Part shown: positions 16,974 to 25,749 of the stretch, piece by piece
How positions within the stretch are numbered: position 1 is the first letter of the stretch
How the letters are laid out: every line of letters starts with the position of its first letter
Source of the DNA: JAPPLB01 sp965206655
GTDB lineage: Bacteria > Acidobacteriota > Terriglobia > Bryobacterales > UBA6623
Length of the DNA: 64,000 nt
Assembly (NCBI GenBank): GCA_965206655.1
Contig: CBDBKC010000034.1
Coordinates: 446,242-510,241 of the forward strand
Reading direction: 5' to 3'
The notes under the pieces: model-generated
The model's database searches: none
Told to the model about the DNA's origin: nothing
What the model saw: the letters and a program-made list of their open reading frames with translations, nothing else
Translations under genes and position numbers: made by a program

Positions 16974-17732
16974 CTATTGGTCAACCGTAGTTGAGACTTC
17001 GACTCTGTTCGTCTGGACAGCAAGCGCTAACTTCTCAATCTGAAGCTTGCCATCGATCTCGACCGGAAGCATCAGTCGAACATCAGGCTCCGTCAGTAGG
17101 CTGTGAGCGTACCATTGCTCAATCCAGCCACCCTCGTATTTCACAGCTTGGGTGGGAACCAAGTCGTCGGTATGGGTTGTGCCTGAGGGAATGAGGGCAT
17201 CTGCCTTGGGATTGGCAAAGTCAGTGTATTTCCCGCCCATACCATTCAGCTTGAAGTTCAACGTACCGGCGGTCAACGTCAGTAGATCGTACTTGAGGAT
17301 GATGTCTTTGTCAGTCTGGTTCCGCATGATAATCCCCAAACGCGAGCCCTTTGAATCGAACGAATATTTGACCCCGTCGCTTTCCAGGTCCTCGATCGAG
17401 TAAATCGCTTTTGCTGTCAACGAGATGCTCGACTCTTTCCACTTGAAGCCGACGTTGCGAACGGTGAAGTAAAAGGGCTGTGTACCACTGACGTTCGTGA
17501 AGTTCAGGGGCGTATTTCCTCGACTCTTTTGGTCGCTGAAATCGAAAGGCAATGAAACCGATTGAATCGGCCTCTTCGTGGTCAGCACCGCAGACAATTT
17601 ATGCTCCAAAAATCCACTCTTCCAAACGATGTTCGTCAAGCACAAGTCGCCCTCGCACGCATCAGGAATCTCAACCTTTGCGGCGATGCCTAGGCTAGTA
17701 AACAACAGCAAAGAAGTCAGCAGAGCTTTCAT
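16974..17732 (-). CDS. Uncharacterised exported protein
   Basis: 252 residues from the ATG at 17732. The signal peptide is MKALLTSLLLFTSLGIAA followed by KVEIPDACEGDLC with two Cys. The body is beta-rich with no recognised domain. The IS21 left end (17734) lies 1 bp from the start codon, so the native promoter and ribosome-binding site have been displaced. Translation now depends on IS21 terminal sequence. A longer reading frame continues into IS21 but is not native. It is probably silenced or under IS control. Confidence 0.65.
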   Translation of the reverse strand: MKALLTSLLLFTSLGIAAKVEIPDACEGDLCLTNIVWKSGFLEHKLSAVLTTKRPIQSVSLPFDFSDQKSRGNTPLNFTNVSGTQPFYFTVRNVGFKWKESSISLTAKAIYSIEDLESDGVKYSFDSKGSRLGIIMRNQTDKDIILKYDLLTLTAGTLNFKLNGMGGKYTDFANPKADALIPSGTTHTDDLVPTQAVKYEGGWIEQWYAHSLLTEPDVRLMLPVEIDGKLQIEKLALAVQTNRVEVSTTVDQ

Positions 17733-17858
17733 GTGAGAACGGCGGAGCCAAAATAGACCACAGAGCGGCGATTCTAAGCCGCGTGAGGGCGGCGCAAAAT
17801 TAGACCGCCCAGGTGGTCCGCGTAGCATCCCCGAGGTGTTTTGTGGAACACCGGAGGG

Positions 17859-19358
17859 ATGTATCAAGTGGAGCTATACGCTCAAGTACGGCGGAGTGTC
17901 ATCGTTGAGGGGCTGAGTGAACGCGAGGCCGTCAAACGGTTCGGTTTGGCGCGGGAGACGGTGCGCAAGATGCTGCGCTACAAGGCGCCGCCGGGCTATC
18001 GGCGGCGTCAACCGGTGAAGCGGCCGAAGCTGGATTCGTTCACAGGAATCATTGATCAGATACTGCTTGACGATCAGCAGCAGCCGAGGAAACAGCGTCA
18101 CACGGCACAGCGCATCTTCGACCGCTTGCGCGACGAGTACGACTTCACGGGCGGTTACACAATCATCAAGGACTACGTTCGCGAGAAGAAGCTGGGCGGT
18201 CAAGAGATGTTTGTGCCGCTGGCACATCCTCCTGGCGATGCGCAAGCTGACTTCGGTGAAGCACTGGTTGTCATTGACGGAGTGCAGCGTAAGGCCCACT
18301 TCTTGGTGGTCGATCTACCGCACAGCGATGACGCCTTTGTAAAAGCCTTTCCCGCCGAGACGACGGAAGCCTTTTGCGAAGGACACAACGCCGCGTTTCG
18401 CTACTTTGGCGGTGTGCCGCGCAGCATTGTCTACGACAACACGAAGTTGGCGGTAGCAAGGATTCTCGGCGACGGTACGCGCAAACGCACACGAGCGTTC
18501 AGTGAGTTGCAGTCGCACTACTTGTTCGCTGATCGTTTCGGCCGGCCAGGCAAGGGTAACGACAAAGGCAAGGTGGAAGGCTTGGTGGGCTATGGGCGGC
18601 GCAACTTCATGGTGCCGATCCCCCGGTTCTCGAGTTGGGAAGCCTTCAACGAACACCTCGAAGCCAAGTGCCGCAAGAACCGTGAGCGGCGCTTGCGGCG
18701 ACACACCGAAACGATCGGAGAACGCTTTGAGCGCGACGCGAAAGCGTTGCTGCCATTGCCGTCCGCGCCCTACGATGCCTGCGACAAACGTACGACCCGG
18801 GTGACGTCGTTGTCGCTGGTGCGCTATCGGACCAACGACTACTCGGTGCCGACGCGCTACGGCCATCGCCAGGTGTTGCTCAAAGCCTATGTGGACGAAG
18901 TAGTGATCTGTTGCGGCAGCGAAGAGATCGCACGCCACCGGCGCAGTTACGAACGCGAAGAGTTGATCTTCGATCCCGTCCATTATCTGGCGTTGCTGGA
19001 GCGCAAGACGAATGCGCTCGATCAAGCCGCGCCGTTGGTGGGTTGGGATCTACCGCCCGAGTTTCCGCGATTACGACGCCTGCTCGAAGTCCGCTTGGGC
19101 AAAGCGGGCAAGCGCGAGTACGTGCAGGTGTTGCGTCTGCTGGAGGACTTTCGGCTGGAGCATGTTGCGGCGGCGGTGCGCCAAGCCTGCGAACTGGGAA
19201 CGATCGGCTTCGACGCCGTCAAGCATCTGTTGCTGTGCGCGATCGAACAACGTCCGCCACGGCTGGACTTAACGAAGTATCCTCACCTGCCGACGGCTCA
19301 AGTCGAGCAGACTTCGGCAGCGTCCTATCTCGCGCTCTTGGGGCAAGGAGCGGGCTGA
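17859..19358 (+). CDS. istA: IstA transposase (copy 1)
   Basis: About 500 residues. An N-terminal HTH (LSEREAVKRFGLARETVRKM) is followed by an rve integrase core: GDAQADFGEALVVID (first Asp), RSIVYDNTKLAV (second Asp) and GKGNDKGKVEGLVGYGRRNF (Glu). A C-terminal Mu-type beta region follows. The start is ATG 17859 or, with better spacing to GGAGGG, GTG 17868. It overlaps istB by 1 base (TGATG), the standard coupled arrangement. It catalyses DNA cleavage and strand transfer with IstB. Confidence 0.93.
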   Translation: MYQVELYAQVRRSVIVEGLSEREAVKRFGLARETVRKMLRYKAPPGYRRRQPVKRPKLDSFTGIIDQILLDDQQQPRKQRHTAQRIFDRLRDEYDFTGGYTIIKDYVREKKLGGQEMFVPLAHPPGDAQADFGEALVVIDGVQRKAHFLVVDLPHSDDAFVKAFPAETTEAFCEGHNAAFRYFGGVPRSIVYDNTKLAVARILGDGTRKRTRAFSELQSHYLFADRFGRPGKGNDKGKVEGLVGYGRRNFMVPIPRFSSWEAFNEHLEAKCRKNRERRLRRHTETIGERFERDAKALLPLPSAPYDACDKRTTRVTSLSLVRYRTNDYSVPTRYGHRQVLLKAYVDEVVICCGSEEIARHRRSYEREELIFDPVHYLALLERKTNALDQAAPLVGWDLPPEFPRLRRLLEVRLGKAGKREYVQVLRLLEDFRLEHVAAAVRQACELGTIGFDAVKHLLLCAIEQRPPRLDLTKYPHLPTAQVEQTSAASYLALLGQGAG

Positions 19359-20119
19359 TGGCGAAGTCGAATCTCTTACTGGAAGCCCATCTGAAAGCGT
19401 TGCGGCTGCCGACTTTCCTGCGCGAGTACGACAAAGTGGCGCGGCAATGCGCCGCCGAGGGCTTGGACTGTAGGAGCTTCCTGAAGCAACTCTGCGAGTT
19501 GGAACTGCTCGACCGAGATCAGCGGGCGACTGAACGTCGCATCAAAGCAGCCAAGTTTCCCGTGACGAAAAGTCTCGACACATTCGACTTCCTAGCGTTG
19601 CCTTCGTTAAACAAGAAGCTCGTGCTGGAGCTGGCGCGCTGTGAGTTCATCGACCGTCGCGAGAACGTCTTGGCTCTGGGCAACTCCGGCACCGGCAAGA
19701 CGCATCTCGCCCTGGCGCTAGGCCTGGCCGCTTGTCAGAGCGGTTATCGAACACGCTTCACCACGGCTGCGGCACTGGTCAATGAACTGCTCGAAGCCCG
19801 CGACGAGCGACGGCTGCTGCGCTTCCAAAAACAACTTGCCAAGCAGGATCTGCTGATCGTCGATGAACTGGGCTATGTGCCGCTGTCGAAGACCGGCGCT
19901 GAGCTGCTGTTCGAGATCTTCTCGCAACGCTATGAACAAGGCTCCACGATGCTGACCTCAAACTTGCCGTTCACCGAGTGGACAGAGGTGCTCGGGTCCG
20001 AGCGCATGACCGGCGCTCTGCTCGATCGCCTCACCCACCACGTTCACATCCTGGAGATGAACGGCGAAAGCTTCCGCCTCAAACAGAGTCAAAAGAAACG
20101 GTCTCGCTCTTCCGACTGA
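19358..20119 (+). CDS. istB: IstB ATPase (copy 1)
   Basis: 253 residues, a DnaC-like AAA+ ATPase that helps IstA choose targets. Walker A GNSGTGKTH is near residue 109 and Walker B LLIVDELGYVP near residue 165. A basic N-terminal domain and C-terminal QSQKKRSRSSD tail complete it. Translationally coupled to istA. Confidence 0.93.
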   Translation: MAKSNLLLEAHLKALRLPTFLREYDKVARQCAAEGLDCRSFLKQLCELELLDRDQRATERRIKAAKFPVTKSLDTFDFLALPSLNKKLVLELARCEFIDRRENVLALGNSGTGKTHLALALGLAACQSGYRTRFTTAAALVNELLEARDERRLLRFQKQLAKQDLLIVDELGYVPLSKTGAELLFEIFSQRYEQGSTMLTSNLPFTEWTEVLGSERMTGALLDRLTHHVHILEMNGESFRLKQSQKKRSRSSD

Positions 20120-20137
20120 CCCGCCCGCCGCTCGCGC

Positions 20138-20222
20138 CGGTTTTCGTGGGCCGCCTTCCACTACGCCTGGGTCGCCCTAAAGGGCGCCCTCAGGCTCCGT
20201 TCCAGCCGTCCCACGAAAACCG
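20138..20222. terminator. Long inverted repeat after istB
   Basis: CGGTTTTCGTGGG (20138-20150) and its perfect complement (20210-20222) enclose a second stem, GGGTCGCCC-TAAA-GGGCGCCC. It is probably the terminator of the istAB transcript, inside the IS21 right end. Confidence 0.6.
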
Positions 20223-20289
20223 CTACCACTCCCCCAACTGGTCTAGTTTTACTCCGCCGAAGTGGTCTAATTTCTCTCCGCCCTTGACA

Positions 20290-20600
20290 TACGGGCTTTT
20301 GTGTTGAAACTTGTTGAAACTGATTGGTCTAGGGTGCTTTGAGCAGCTACAAAATCAGCTACAGTACGGTTTCCTGCGCACGCTCCGATTGGCCGCAGAT
20401 CCGGGCAGAAATGGCAAAGAGAACACCATCGAGAGAACGCTCGTCAGGATCCGTAAGTGGACTCCGAATACCGACCATGTGGCTGCGTGCATAGAGATTG
20501 CGGCCGTGTGGAGGGGCTGGATTAACCCTTCGCCGTCAGGGTGGATCTGGCGCCTCCAAGGCACCGGGCTCACTTCCGGAGAACCCACTATCGGCTTCTC
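20290..20600 (+). repeat. Dispersed intergenic repeat R1 (truncated by IS21)
   Basis: Highly similar to 34985-35260: both contain TGATTGGTCTAGGGTGCTTT, then CTACAAAATCA, and later AACCCTTCGCCGT (20524-20536). Related copies are at 46021-46205 and 52045-52110. All four are on the plus strand in non-coding DNA. In R1 the repeat precedes a kinase relic. The IS21 end lies at its left edge. Confidence 0.75.
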
Positions 20601-20629
20601 TATGCGTACCACGGTACAATCGGACCGCT

Positions 20630-20785
20630 GTGATCGTCCAAACCATCTCGCATTACCGGATCACGGAGAAGCTTGGTGAGGGTGGGATGGGCCTTCCGGT
20701 CCGTGACGTGAGGCGTACGTTCGACATCACGAACGAGCAGCCCGTCCGGTGTCCTATGAGATCGCTCGCCAGCGGTCACTCTTAA
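20630..20785 (+). pseudogene. N-terminal relic of a Hanks-type Ser/Thr kinase
   Basis: From the GTG at 20630 the translation reads IVQTISHYRITEKLGEGGMG, the glycine-rich loop of bacterial Ser/Thr kinases. It then degenerates within about 20 codons without the VAIK lysine and stops at about 20785. The native protein would be well over 300 residues, so this is a remnant. Confidence 0.75.
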
Positions 20786-20858
20786 GAGGATCGTCCTGAA
20801 GCAAGTCCCAAGAGAACTCGAAGCCGTGGCTCCCTCCTGCCTACGGGTCGCGTGTGTG

Positions 20859-21635
20859 ATGGCTCAGGTCGTCACATCGCTGATGCTTTTGCTTCTCGGG
20901 TGCGCAACGAACCTCAGCGCTGCCTCCCCTGCCGAGGCTACACCGCAGCGGCCAACTTTCTCCAACGACAATTCGACCACAGCCCCCGGGACGGTCGAAG
21001 TGCAGCTTGGAGGGGTCGGCAACGGAGAGTTCTTCGGGCTTCCGACGGTTTTCAAGTTCACACCGGACGCACCGCAAGGCGTCACGAGCGGTATGGAATT
21101 CAGTGTGGGCTTCGACTCTATCTCAAGCGTGGAAATGGGGAGCAGCCGTGACGCGCGCTTCGGCGACCGAATCGGCTTCGCTATCCGCAAAGCTCTCTAC
21201 GAGAGTGGCGGATTTTCCTTCGGCGTAGCCCCCCAAGCAGTCTTCTTGCTGCGCGATGAAGAGGGGGCGCGTTTGGGCGCTTCCGCAATCGCCGTGTATA
21301 GCTTCGGGCCCAACAGCTTGGTCACCAACCTGGTTTGGTCCGCGGCGACAGACGCATCAGAGAACAATCCGTCGCGCCAGACCAGCGTGATCGCAGGTTA
21401 CTCACGGACACTCGGCTCAGGACCGCGTTCAAGCCGTGCGGCGGCTTTCGCCGAATACCTGCAGGAATTCCCGACCGGCCAGCCCTTCCGGGTTTCCCTT
21501 ATGCAAGGGATCAGCTACCGCTTGCGTCCCGACCTAGTTCTCGACTTTTCGATGGGACAAAACGGACTGGCGGCAACGCCATTTGATCTTGTCTTCGCCA
21601 CCGGACTGACCTACAACCTCGGTCGGCTCTTCTGA
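20859..21635 (+). CDS. Exported beta-barrel-like protein
   Basis: About 258 residues from ATG 20859 (a GTG at 20826 is an alternative). A hydrophobic leader MAQVVTSLMLLLLGCATNLS acts as signal peptide; LLGC is a weak lipobox. The body has alternating beta strands (VEVQLGGVGNGEFFG, FSFGVAPQAVFLL) and ends in ATGLTYNLGRLF with terminal Phe. Both features are common in outer-membrane barrels of the MetA-phenol-degradation/transporter-like type. Function is unknown. It lies between two kinase relics. Confidence 0.6.
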   Translation: MAQVVTSLMLLLLGCATNLSAASPAEATPQRPTFSNDNSTTAPGTVEVQLGGVGNGEFFGLPTVFKFTPDAPQGVTSGMEFSVGFDSISSVEMGSSRDARFGDRIGFAIRKALYESGGFSFGVAPQAVFLLRDEEGARLGASAIAVYSFGPNSLVTNLVWSAATDASENNPSRQTSVIAGYSRTLGSGPRSSRAAAFAEYLQEFPTGQPFRVSLMQGISYRLRPDLVLDFSMGQNGLAATPFDLVFATGLTYNLGRLF

Positions 21636-21651
21636 CGCCTTTGGGGGCCTA

Positions 21652-21876
21652 ATGGTCCGGACTGAGGCCTGCAGGCAGAACCAGTCCGGCATCTACAGCC
21701 GATCTCGTGGCATGGGTGAGGTCTATAAGGCAGAAGACCTCAGGCTGGGCCGTCATGTCGCATTCAAGTTTCTTGCGGCTCACTGGTCTCAGATCCCGAG
21801 ACCCGCAAACGCTTTGAGCGAGAAGTCGGTGCCGTCTCGTTCCAGCTGGAAGCGCCTTAAGCGAATCAGCAGGTGA
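21652..21876 (+). pseudogene. Second Ser/Thr kinase relic
   Basis: The translation contains SRGMGEVYKAEDLRLGRHVA followed by FKFL, i.e. the kinase Gly-loop and VAIK-like region. After a frameshift near 21780 another frame reads SDPETRKRFEREVGAVS. Both are standard for acidobacterial-type kinases. The remainder is missing. Confidence 0.8.
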
Positions 21877-21924
21877 CAAATGGTTTGAAGCGCTTCAGGA
21901 AAAGGTTCTCTAGGAGGATCAGCG

Positions 21925-22425
21925 GGCTGTGCGGGCCGGACAAGTATCTTTACGCGACGCTTGGCCTGTATGCCGTGCCGCCGCGATGCGCCGACCTGTC
22001 GAGGGCGAAGGTCTGATGGAGAGGGTGAAAACCGGATGCGGGAAATCCGCGCAAAAGAAGCGCTTAGCGGCTCTCTTGTCGCGGTTGCGCGTGACCAGGA
22101 TATCGAGGACGTCACCATCCTGGTCAACGGCTCTCCAAAGATAATGGCGTTGGCCGCGGATTGTGAAGAACAACTCGTCCACGTGCCAGATGTCACCGAG
22201 CCGACCTTGTCGCCGCAAGGTCCGGGCATACGCTGGTCCAAACTTTCCGACACCAGGATCGAATCGCTTTGTAGGATACCGTGATGCCGCGCTCCGAGAA
22301 GAAGATCTTCGACATCGCGAAAGCTCAGGGCGAACCGATGGCGCCGCCAAACGGCATGGCTCATGATCTCAGGCGGAAAGCGGTGGAGTCGATACAGCGA
22401 TTCCTTGAGCCGATTGTCACCGACC
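21925..22425 (-). pseudogene. IS6-family transposase relic
   Basis: On the minus strand, LHRFPPEIMSHAVWRRHRFA and LSFRDVEDLL match the N-terminus of IS6/IS26-type transposases. In another frame WHVDELFFTIRGQRHYLWRA and VDQDGDVLDILV contain the first two catalytic Asp. At least one frameshift separates the halves, and the C-terminal Glu region is replaced after AAKRFF. It is a dead fragment of about 0.5 kb; its ends are not identifiable. Confidence 0.8.
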
Positions 22426-22640
22426 GCCGTTAACTTGACAATGCCTCGCGTATACTATAGGCGCTTGACCGAGAGACAGGATTGAGTTTTGAAGCTGGCT
22501 GGAATTGGGCTGAGGGAAGGCTCGGCCTCGCCGTCTGCTTTCCACCGAGACAAAGACCAACAAAGCGCGATGATGCCGCACGACCCCCATGCATGGACGA
22601 ATGGGATTTCTGAGATTCCATCGAGGGAGGAGACCAATCG

Positions 22641-23018
22641 ATGTCGGTTTTGAAAGATACCGTGCTAGCTTCTATCGGCTTGTTCGAAGTCACGAAAGCG
22701 CGCGCTGAAAGGATCATTGATGACCTCATCCAGAAGGGTGAGCTCCGTCGATCAGACCGCAAGGACGCGGTGCTCGAGCTCCTGGACAAGGCAGAGAAAT
22801 CGAGCGCGCGTTTCAGAAAGAAGGTGCTCACGGAAGTTGATCAGGCGCAGAGTGCGATATCCAAAATGGCGGAGGACCTCAAATGGGCGCGTCAAGCAGA
22901 GATGAAGAAGCTACAGAGCAAAGTCAGCAGGTTGACGAAAGCCGTAGAAGCACTCCAGAAGAACACGGAAGAGACCAAGCAACCGATCCGAGCTAGAAAA
23001 CCAAAGAAGAAGCAATGA
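22641..23018 (+). CDS. Phasin-like coiled-coil protein
   Basis: 125 residues. GAGGGAGGAG lies 10 bp before the ATG. The sequence (LASIGLFEVTKARAERIIDD, LIQKGELRRSDRKDAVLELL, DKAEKSS) follows the PhaF/phasin-type pattern of small granule-associated or polyhydroxyalkanoate-regulator proteins. A long helix and Lys-rich tail (RARKPKKKQ) follow. It could bind PHA granules or DNA. No PHA synthase is in the window, so the link to PHA rests on family resemblance only. It stands 230 bp upstream of the XpaC-TelA cluster. Confidence 0.6.
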   Translation: MSVLKDTVLASIGLFEVTKARAERIIDDLIQKGELRRSDRKDAVLELLDKAEKSSARFRKKVLTEVDQAQSAISKMAEDLKWARQAEMKKLQSKVSRLTKAVEALQKNTEETKQPIRARKPKKKQ

Positions 23019-23248
23019 GAAGAAGAATCGCTGGAGCGGTCCAAGCAGCAGAACAAAGGATGCCCGCGCCCCTGGAGGCGAGCCGGTGGAGGCGCCCAAC
23101 GGCAGGAAAGGTTGAAGTCGGTGGCTCGGCGCACCGACGTTTCCCCTGGCAGGGTCTCATCCGGTGACGTTCAGTCGGGAGTTCCCTCGATGTCCCGATA
23201 GAATCATGAAAGAGCATCGCAGTATATGATGATCGCTTAGCGACTCCG

Positions 23249-23833
23249 ATGAAGATGAACTCCAAGCAATGGCTGTTGGCAATCGGCGCGGGGATTGTCG
23301 TCGGCGCGGGCGTGTACCTGATGCTCCCGCTGATCGTCGTGGCCGCCGTGAGCGCGGTCGTGGCCTCGCTCGTGGCGATTGTGGTCTACCGGTATCTCGA
23401 CGGGCAGACCAAAGTGAAAGACGTGCCGGCTAAGACCGATCCGCGCCAAGAGCTGATGGCCCTGCTCGATCGCCTTGTCGCACTGAACATTGACATCCGC
23501 GAGGCAGGGCTCGCTTCAGACGTGCTCCTCCGGGTGGAGACCATCATTGACAAGCTGCGCGATCTCCTTCCTGATCTCAATGAGCGGTATCCTGGACATG
23601 AGTTGGCCTGGACTCTCAACCAGATGGCCAGGGAGTATTTGAGCAAGGTCGTCCGACCCTACGTGGCTTTGTCTGAGGCCGATCGGGCCGAGCGGAAACA
23701 AGAGCTGCTGAACAGCCTGAACGGAGTGGAAGCAGAAGTCGACAACGTTGGGGACCTGGTCCAGGGCGACAAGAAGGGAGACTTCAGGGCAAAGGCGGCG
23801 TTCTTGCGCGCCCGCTTCGTTCAAGAGTCCTAG
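23249..23833 (+). CDS. XpaC-like membrane protein (TelA partner)
   Basis: 194 residues. Two closely spaced hydrophobic spans (about residues 8-46: WLLAIGAGIVVGAGVYLMLP and VVAAVSAVVASLVAIVVYRY) are followed by a helical cytosolic domain. Position immediately upstream of telA and domain layout match XpaC/5-bromo-4-chloroindolyl-phosphate-hydrolysis family proteins, which usually accompany TelA. Only 27 bp separate it from telA, which has its own strong GAGGAGG site. It probably recruits TelA to the membrane. Confidence 0.7.
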   Translation: MKMNSKQWLLAIGAGIVVGAGVYLMLPLIVVAAVSAVVASLVAIVVYRYLDGQTKVKDVPAKTDPRQELMALLDRLVALNIDIREAGLASDVLLRVETIIDKLRDLLPDLNERYPGHELAWTLNQMAREYLSKVVRPYVALSEADRAERKQELLNSLNGVEAEVDNVGDLVQGDKKGDFRAKAAFLRARFVQES

Positions 23834-23860
23834 CGACCGAAAGAGGAGGATCGATCCACC

Positions 23861-25072
23861 ATGAGCGCAGGCAACCCTACACAACCGGCAACCCCGGCCG
23901 AGGCGGCTCCGCCACCACCCGTCGCTCTGACTCCGGTGAAGCCCAAAGGGCTGGAATCCGAAGACGAGAAGCGGCTGCAAGAAACGGCGTTGCAACTCGC
24001 CGGCGAGGTTCACCAGGACGCCGGCAACCGGCAGGTCGCGCGGCGACTGAGCGCTCTCGGCGTGCGCGAGCAGCAGAAGGCTTCCAAGGAGATCGGCCTT
24101 CTGAAAACGCGCGTCGGCACGATGCTCAGCCAGCTCGATGGCGAAGGCGCCGAGATCCCGAGGACGCTGATCGAGCTGCGCCACACGATGGACGAAATCA
24201 ATCCTAACGTCCTCAGCCAGCCGAGCGGGATCGCAAAGTGGGTCGGCAAAGTACCCGGCGTGGGCACGGTCCTCAAGAGGATTGCGGTCAAGTACGAGTC
24301 CGTCCAAACACAAATCGACCACATCATGAACGGGCTGCGTCACGGCAAGGACAAGCTACTGCAAGACAACGCTGAACTTGAACAGCTTTATGAGCAGGTG
24401 GGACACGCGCAGCTTGGGGTGCAGGAGAGCGCCTACGTCGGAGAGCTGCTGTGGCAGAAGATCGAAGACAAGTTGCCGGAAGCGACGGAGCCTGCCGAGC
24501 GGCAGAAGCTACAAGCGATGATGCACAGGGTCGCCATGCGGGTCCAGGACCTGCGCACGATGGAGCAGGTCAATCTGCAGTTCTTCGCTTCGATCGACAT
24601 GACGATCCAGAACAACGACACGCTCTGCGAGCAGGTCGACCGCACCGTCATGGTAACGCAAAGCCTGTTGACAGTCGGCTTGGCGATCCAGGCGGCTCTG
24701 GCGAGTCAGAAGCAGATCGCCACCGCCGTGAAAAGTGTCCAGGAGAGCACCGCGGCTATGCTTGAGGCCAACGCTTCGGCGATCGGCCGACAGACGACGG
24801 AGATCGGCGAAATGCAGAACAACCCCGTGATCGCTCTCGAAAGCGTGAAGAAGGCCCACAACAGTTTGATTGAGGCGATGGATAAGATGGAGGAGATCCG
24901 TGCCGTCGGAACCGAGAAAGCGAGAGCGGGTATCGCTGAGCTGAATAAGATGTCGGCTGCACTTGAGCCGAAAGTCGAGGCGCTGCAAGCGGCTCGCGAT
25001 CTTCCGCCGGCGCAACTTCCCGGGGCGACGCCGGCAGAGTTGGAGGCGCCGCCGGAGCAGCCTGCATCGTAG
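23861..25072 (+). CDS. telA: TelA-family toxic anion resistance protein
   Basis: 403 residues, of which about 60-375 form the all-helical TelA domain: SQPSGIAKWVGKVPGVGTVL, KYESVQTQIDHIMNGLRHGK, LQDNAELEQLY, and TVMVTQSLLTVGLAIQAALA. Proline/Ala-rich tails flank it. TelA proteins are linked to tolerance of tellurite, cell-wall antibiotics and bacteriocins; the molecular mechanism is unsettled. It follows the XpaC-like gene by 27 bp and precedes DUF4178 and DUF2617, pointing to a membrane-stress operon. Confidence 0.88.
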   Translation: MSAGNPTQPATPAEAAPPPPVALTPVKPKGLESEDEKRLQETALQLAGEVHQDAGNRQVARRLSALGVREQQKASKEIGLLKTRVGTMLSQLDGEGAEIPRTLIELRHTMDEINPNVLSQPSGIAKWVGKVPGVGTVLKRIAVKYESVQTQIDHIMNGLRHGKDKLLQDNAELEQLYEQVGHAQLGVQESAYVGELLWQKIEDKLPEATEPAERQKLQAMMHRVAMRVQDLRTMEQVNLQFFASIDMTIQNNDTLCEQVDRTVMVTQSLLTVGLAIQAALASQKQIATAVKSVQESTAAMLEANASAIGRQTTEIGEMQNNPVIALESVKKAHNSLIEAMDKMEEIRAVGTEKARAGIAELNKMSAALEPKVEALQAARDLPPAQLPGATPAELEAPPEQPAS

Positions 25073-25131
25073 GACGGAGTCTCTGTTGCCGTCCCGAGTA
25101 CGACAGGCTTTCTCCAGAATAGCCGACTAGC

Positions 25132-25749
25132 ATGCCAACCCTCCTCGATCCAGCCGGGCGCAAACGCTATGAAGATCAGTTTGCGGCGATCCGTAAAATG
25201 CCGAGGCCGATTCCGCCCAGTGACCGCCACAAACACTCCATTGAAGACGTCAAGAATGGGGCCTACATCCGCTTCGAAGGCAAGTCCTACCGCGTCGAGA
25301 GTACCAACGTGTATGAGCGAAGCGGCTATCGCTGGCCCGAGCTGGTCCTCTACTGCCTGCACGACGGTGAGACGCGGTACACCGAATGGGAAAAGGAAGA
25401 CGAGGTCTCCGTGTACGTCTCACGGGAAAAACTCAGCTTCGCCCAGGTCGGATTGAAGGGCAAGGAAGAGCTGTGGGAGATCTCCGAAGATGAAGAAGGT
25501 GTGGCGAGACACGGGGAAAGGGTCTTCCGCTACCATGAGGACTCCGCCGTGACCTTCTACCGCGATGACGGCGAGCAGGGCGTGCCCTTCCACCAATACC
25601 TCTTTGCCGAGGAGGGAAGCAAGGCGTTTATCGGCATTGAGGAGTGGGGCGACGAAGATGACGGTTATGAGCACAACGTGACCTTGAGCGAATACTTGGA
25701 TCCAAGTGCCATCGAAGTCTTGGTTGCCGAGGACGGCAAAAGTGCCTGA
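25132..25749 (+). CDS. DUF4178-domain protein
   Basis: 205 residues. The conserved pattern GAYIRFEGKSYRVESTNVYE, then RWPELVLYCLHDGETRYTEW and EKEDEVSVY, matches DUF4178, a beta-rich domain found beside DUF350, TelA/PspA-type and polyamine-related genes. It starts 60 bp after telA and its stop overlaps the GTG of the DUF2617 gene, so the two are coupled. The molecular function is unknown. Confidence 0.75.
   Translation: MPTLLDPAGRKRYEDQFAAIRKMPRPIPPSDRHKHSIEDVKNGAYIRFEGKSYRVESTNVYERSGYRWPELVLYCLHDGETRYTEWEKEDEVSVYVSREKLSFAQVGLKGKEELWEISEDEEGVARHGERVFRYHEDSAVTFYRDDGEQGVPFHQYLFAEEGSKAFIGIEEWGDEDDGYEHNVTLSEYLDPSAIEVLVAEDGKSA

Larger units (their letters stand above)
17734..20289 (+). mobile_element. 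IS21-family element, copy 1 (about 2.56 kb, complete)
   Basis: Ends begin TG and finish CA. The left end has GGCGGAGCCAAAATAGACC and an internal second AAAATTAGACC; the right end, read inverted, has GGCGGAGAGAAATTAGACC and a second AAAACTAGACC. Such double subterminal repeats are typical of IS21. It carries istA and istB. I see no flanking target duplication (left flank TTTCATG, right flank TACGGG), which suggests a rearrangement at one side. Copy 2 differs at about two bases in istA. Confidence 0.88.

Noticed and set aside
18315..19025. 236-aa open frame antisense to istA (also 62622-63332)
   Set aside because: It lies entirely opposite the conserved IstA coding sequence; GC-rich codon use leaves the opposite strand open. 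Its translation resembles nothing.
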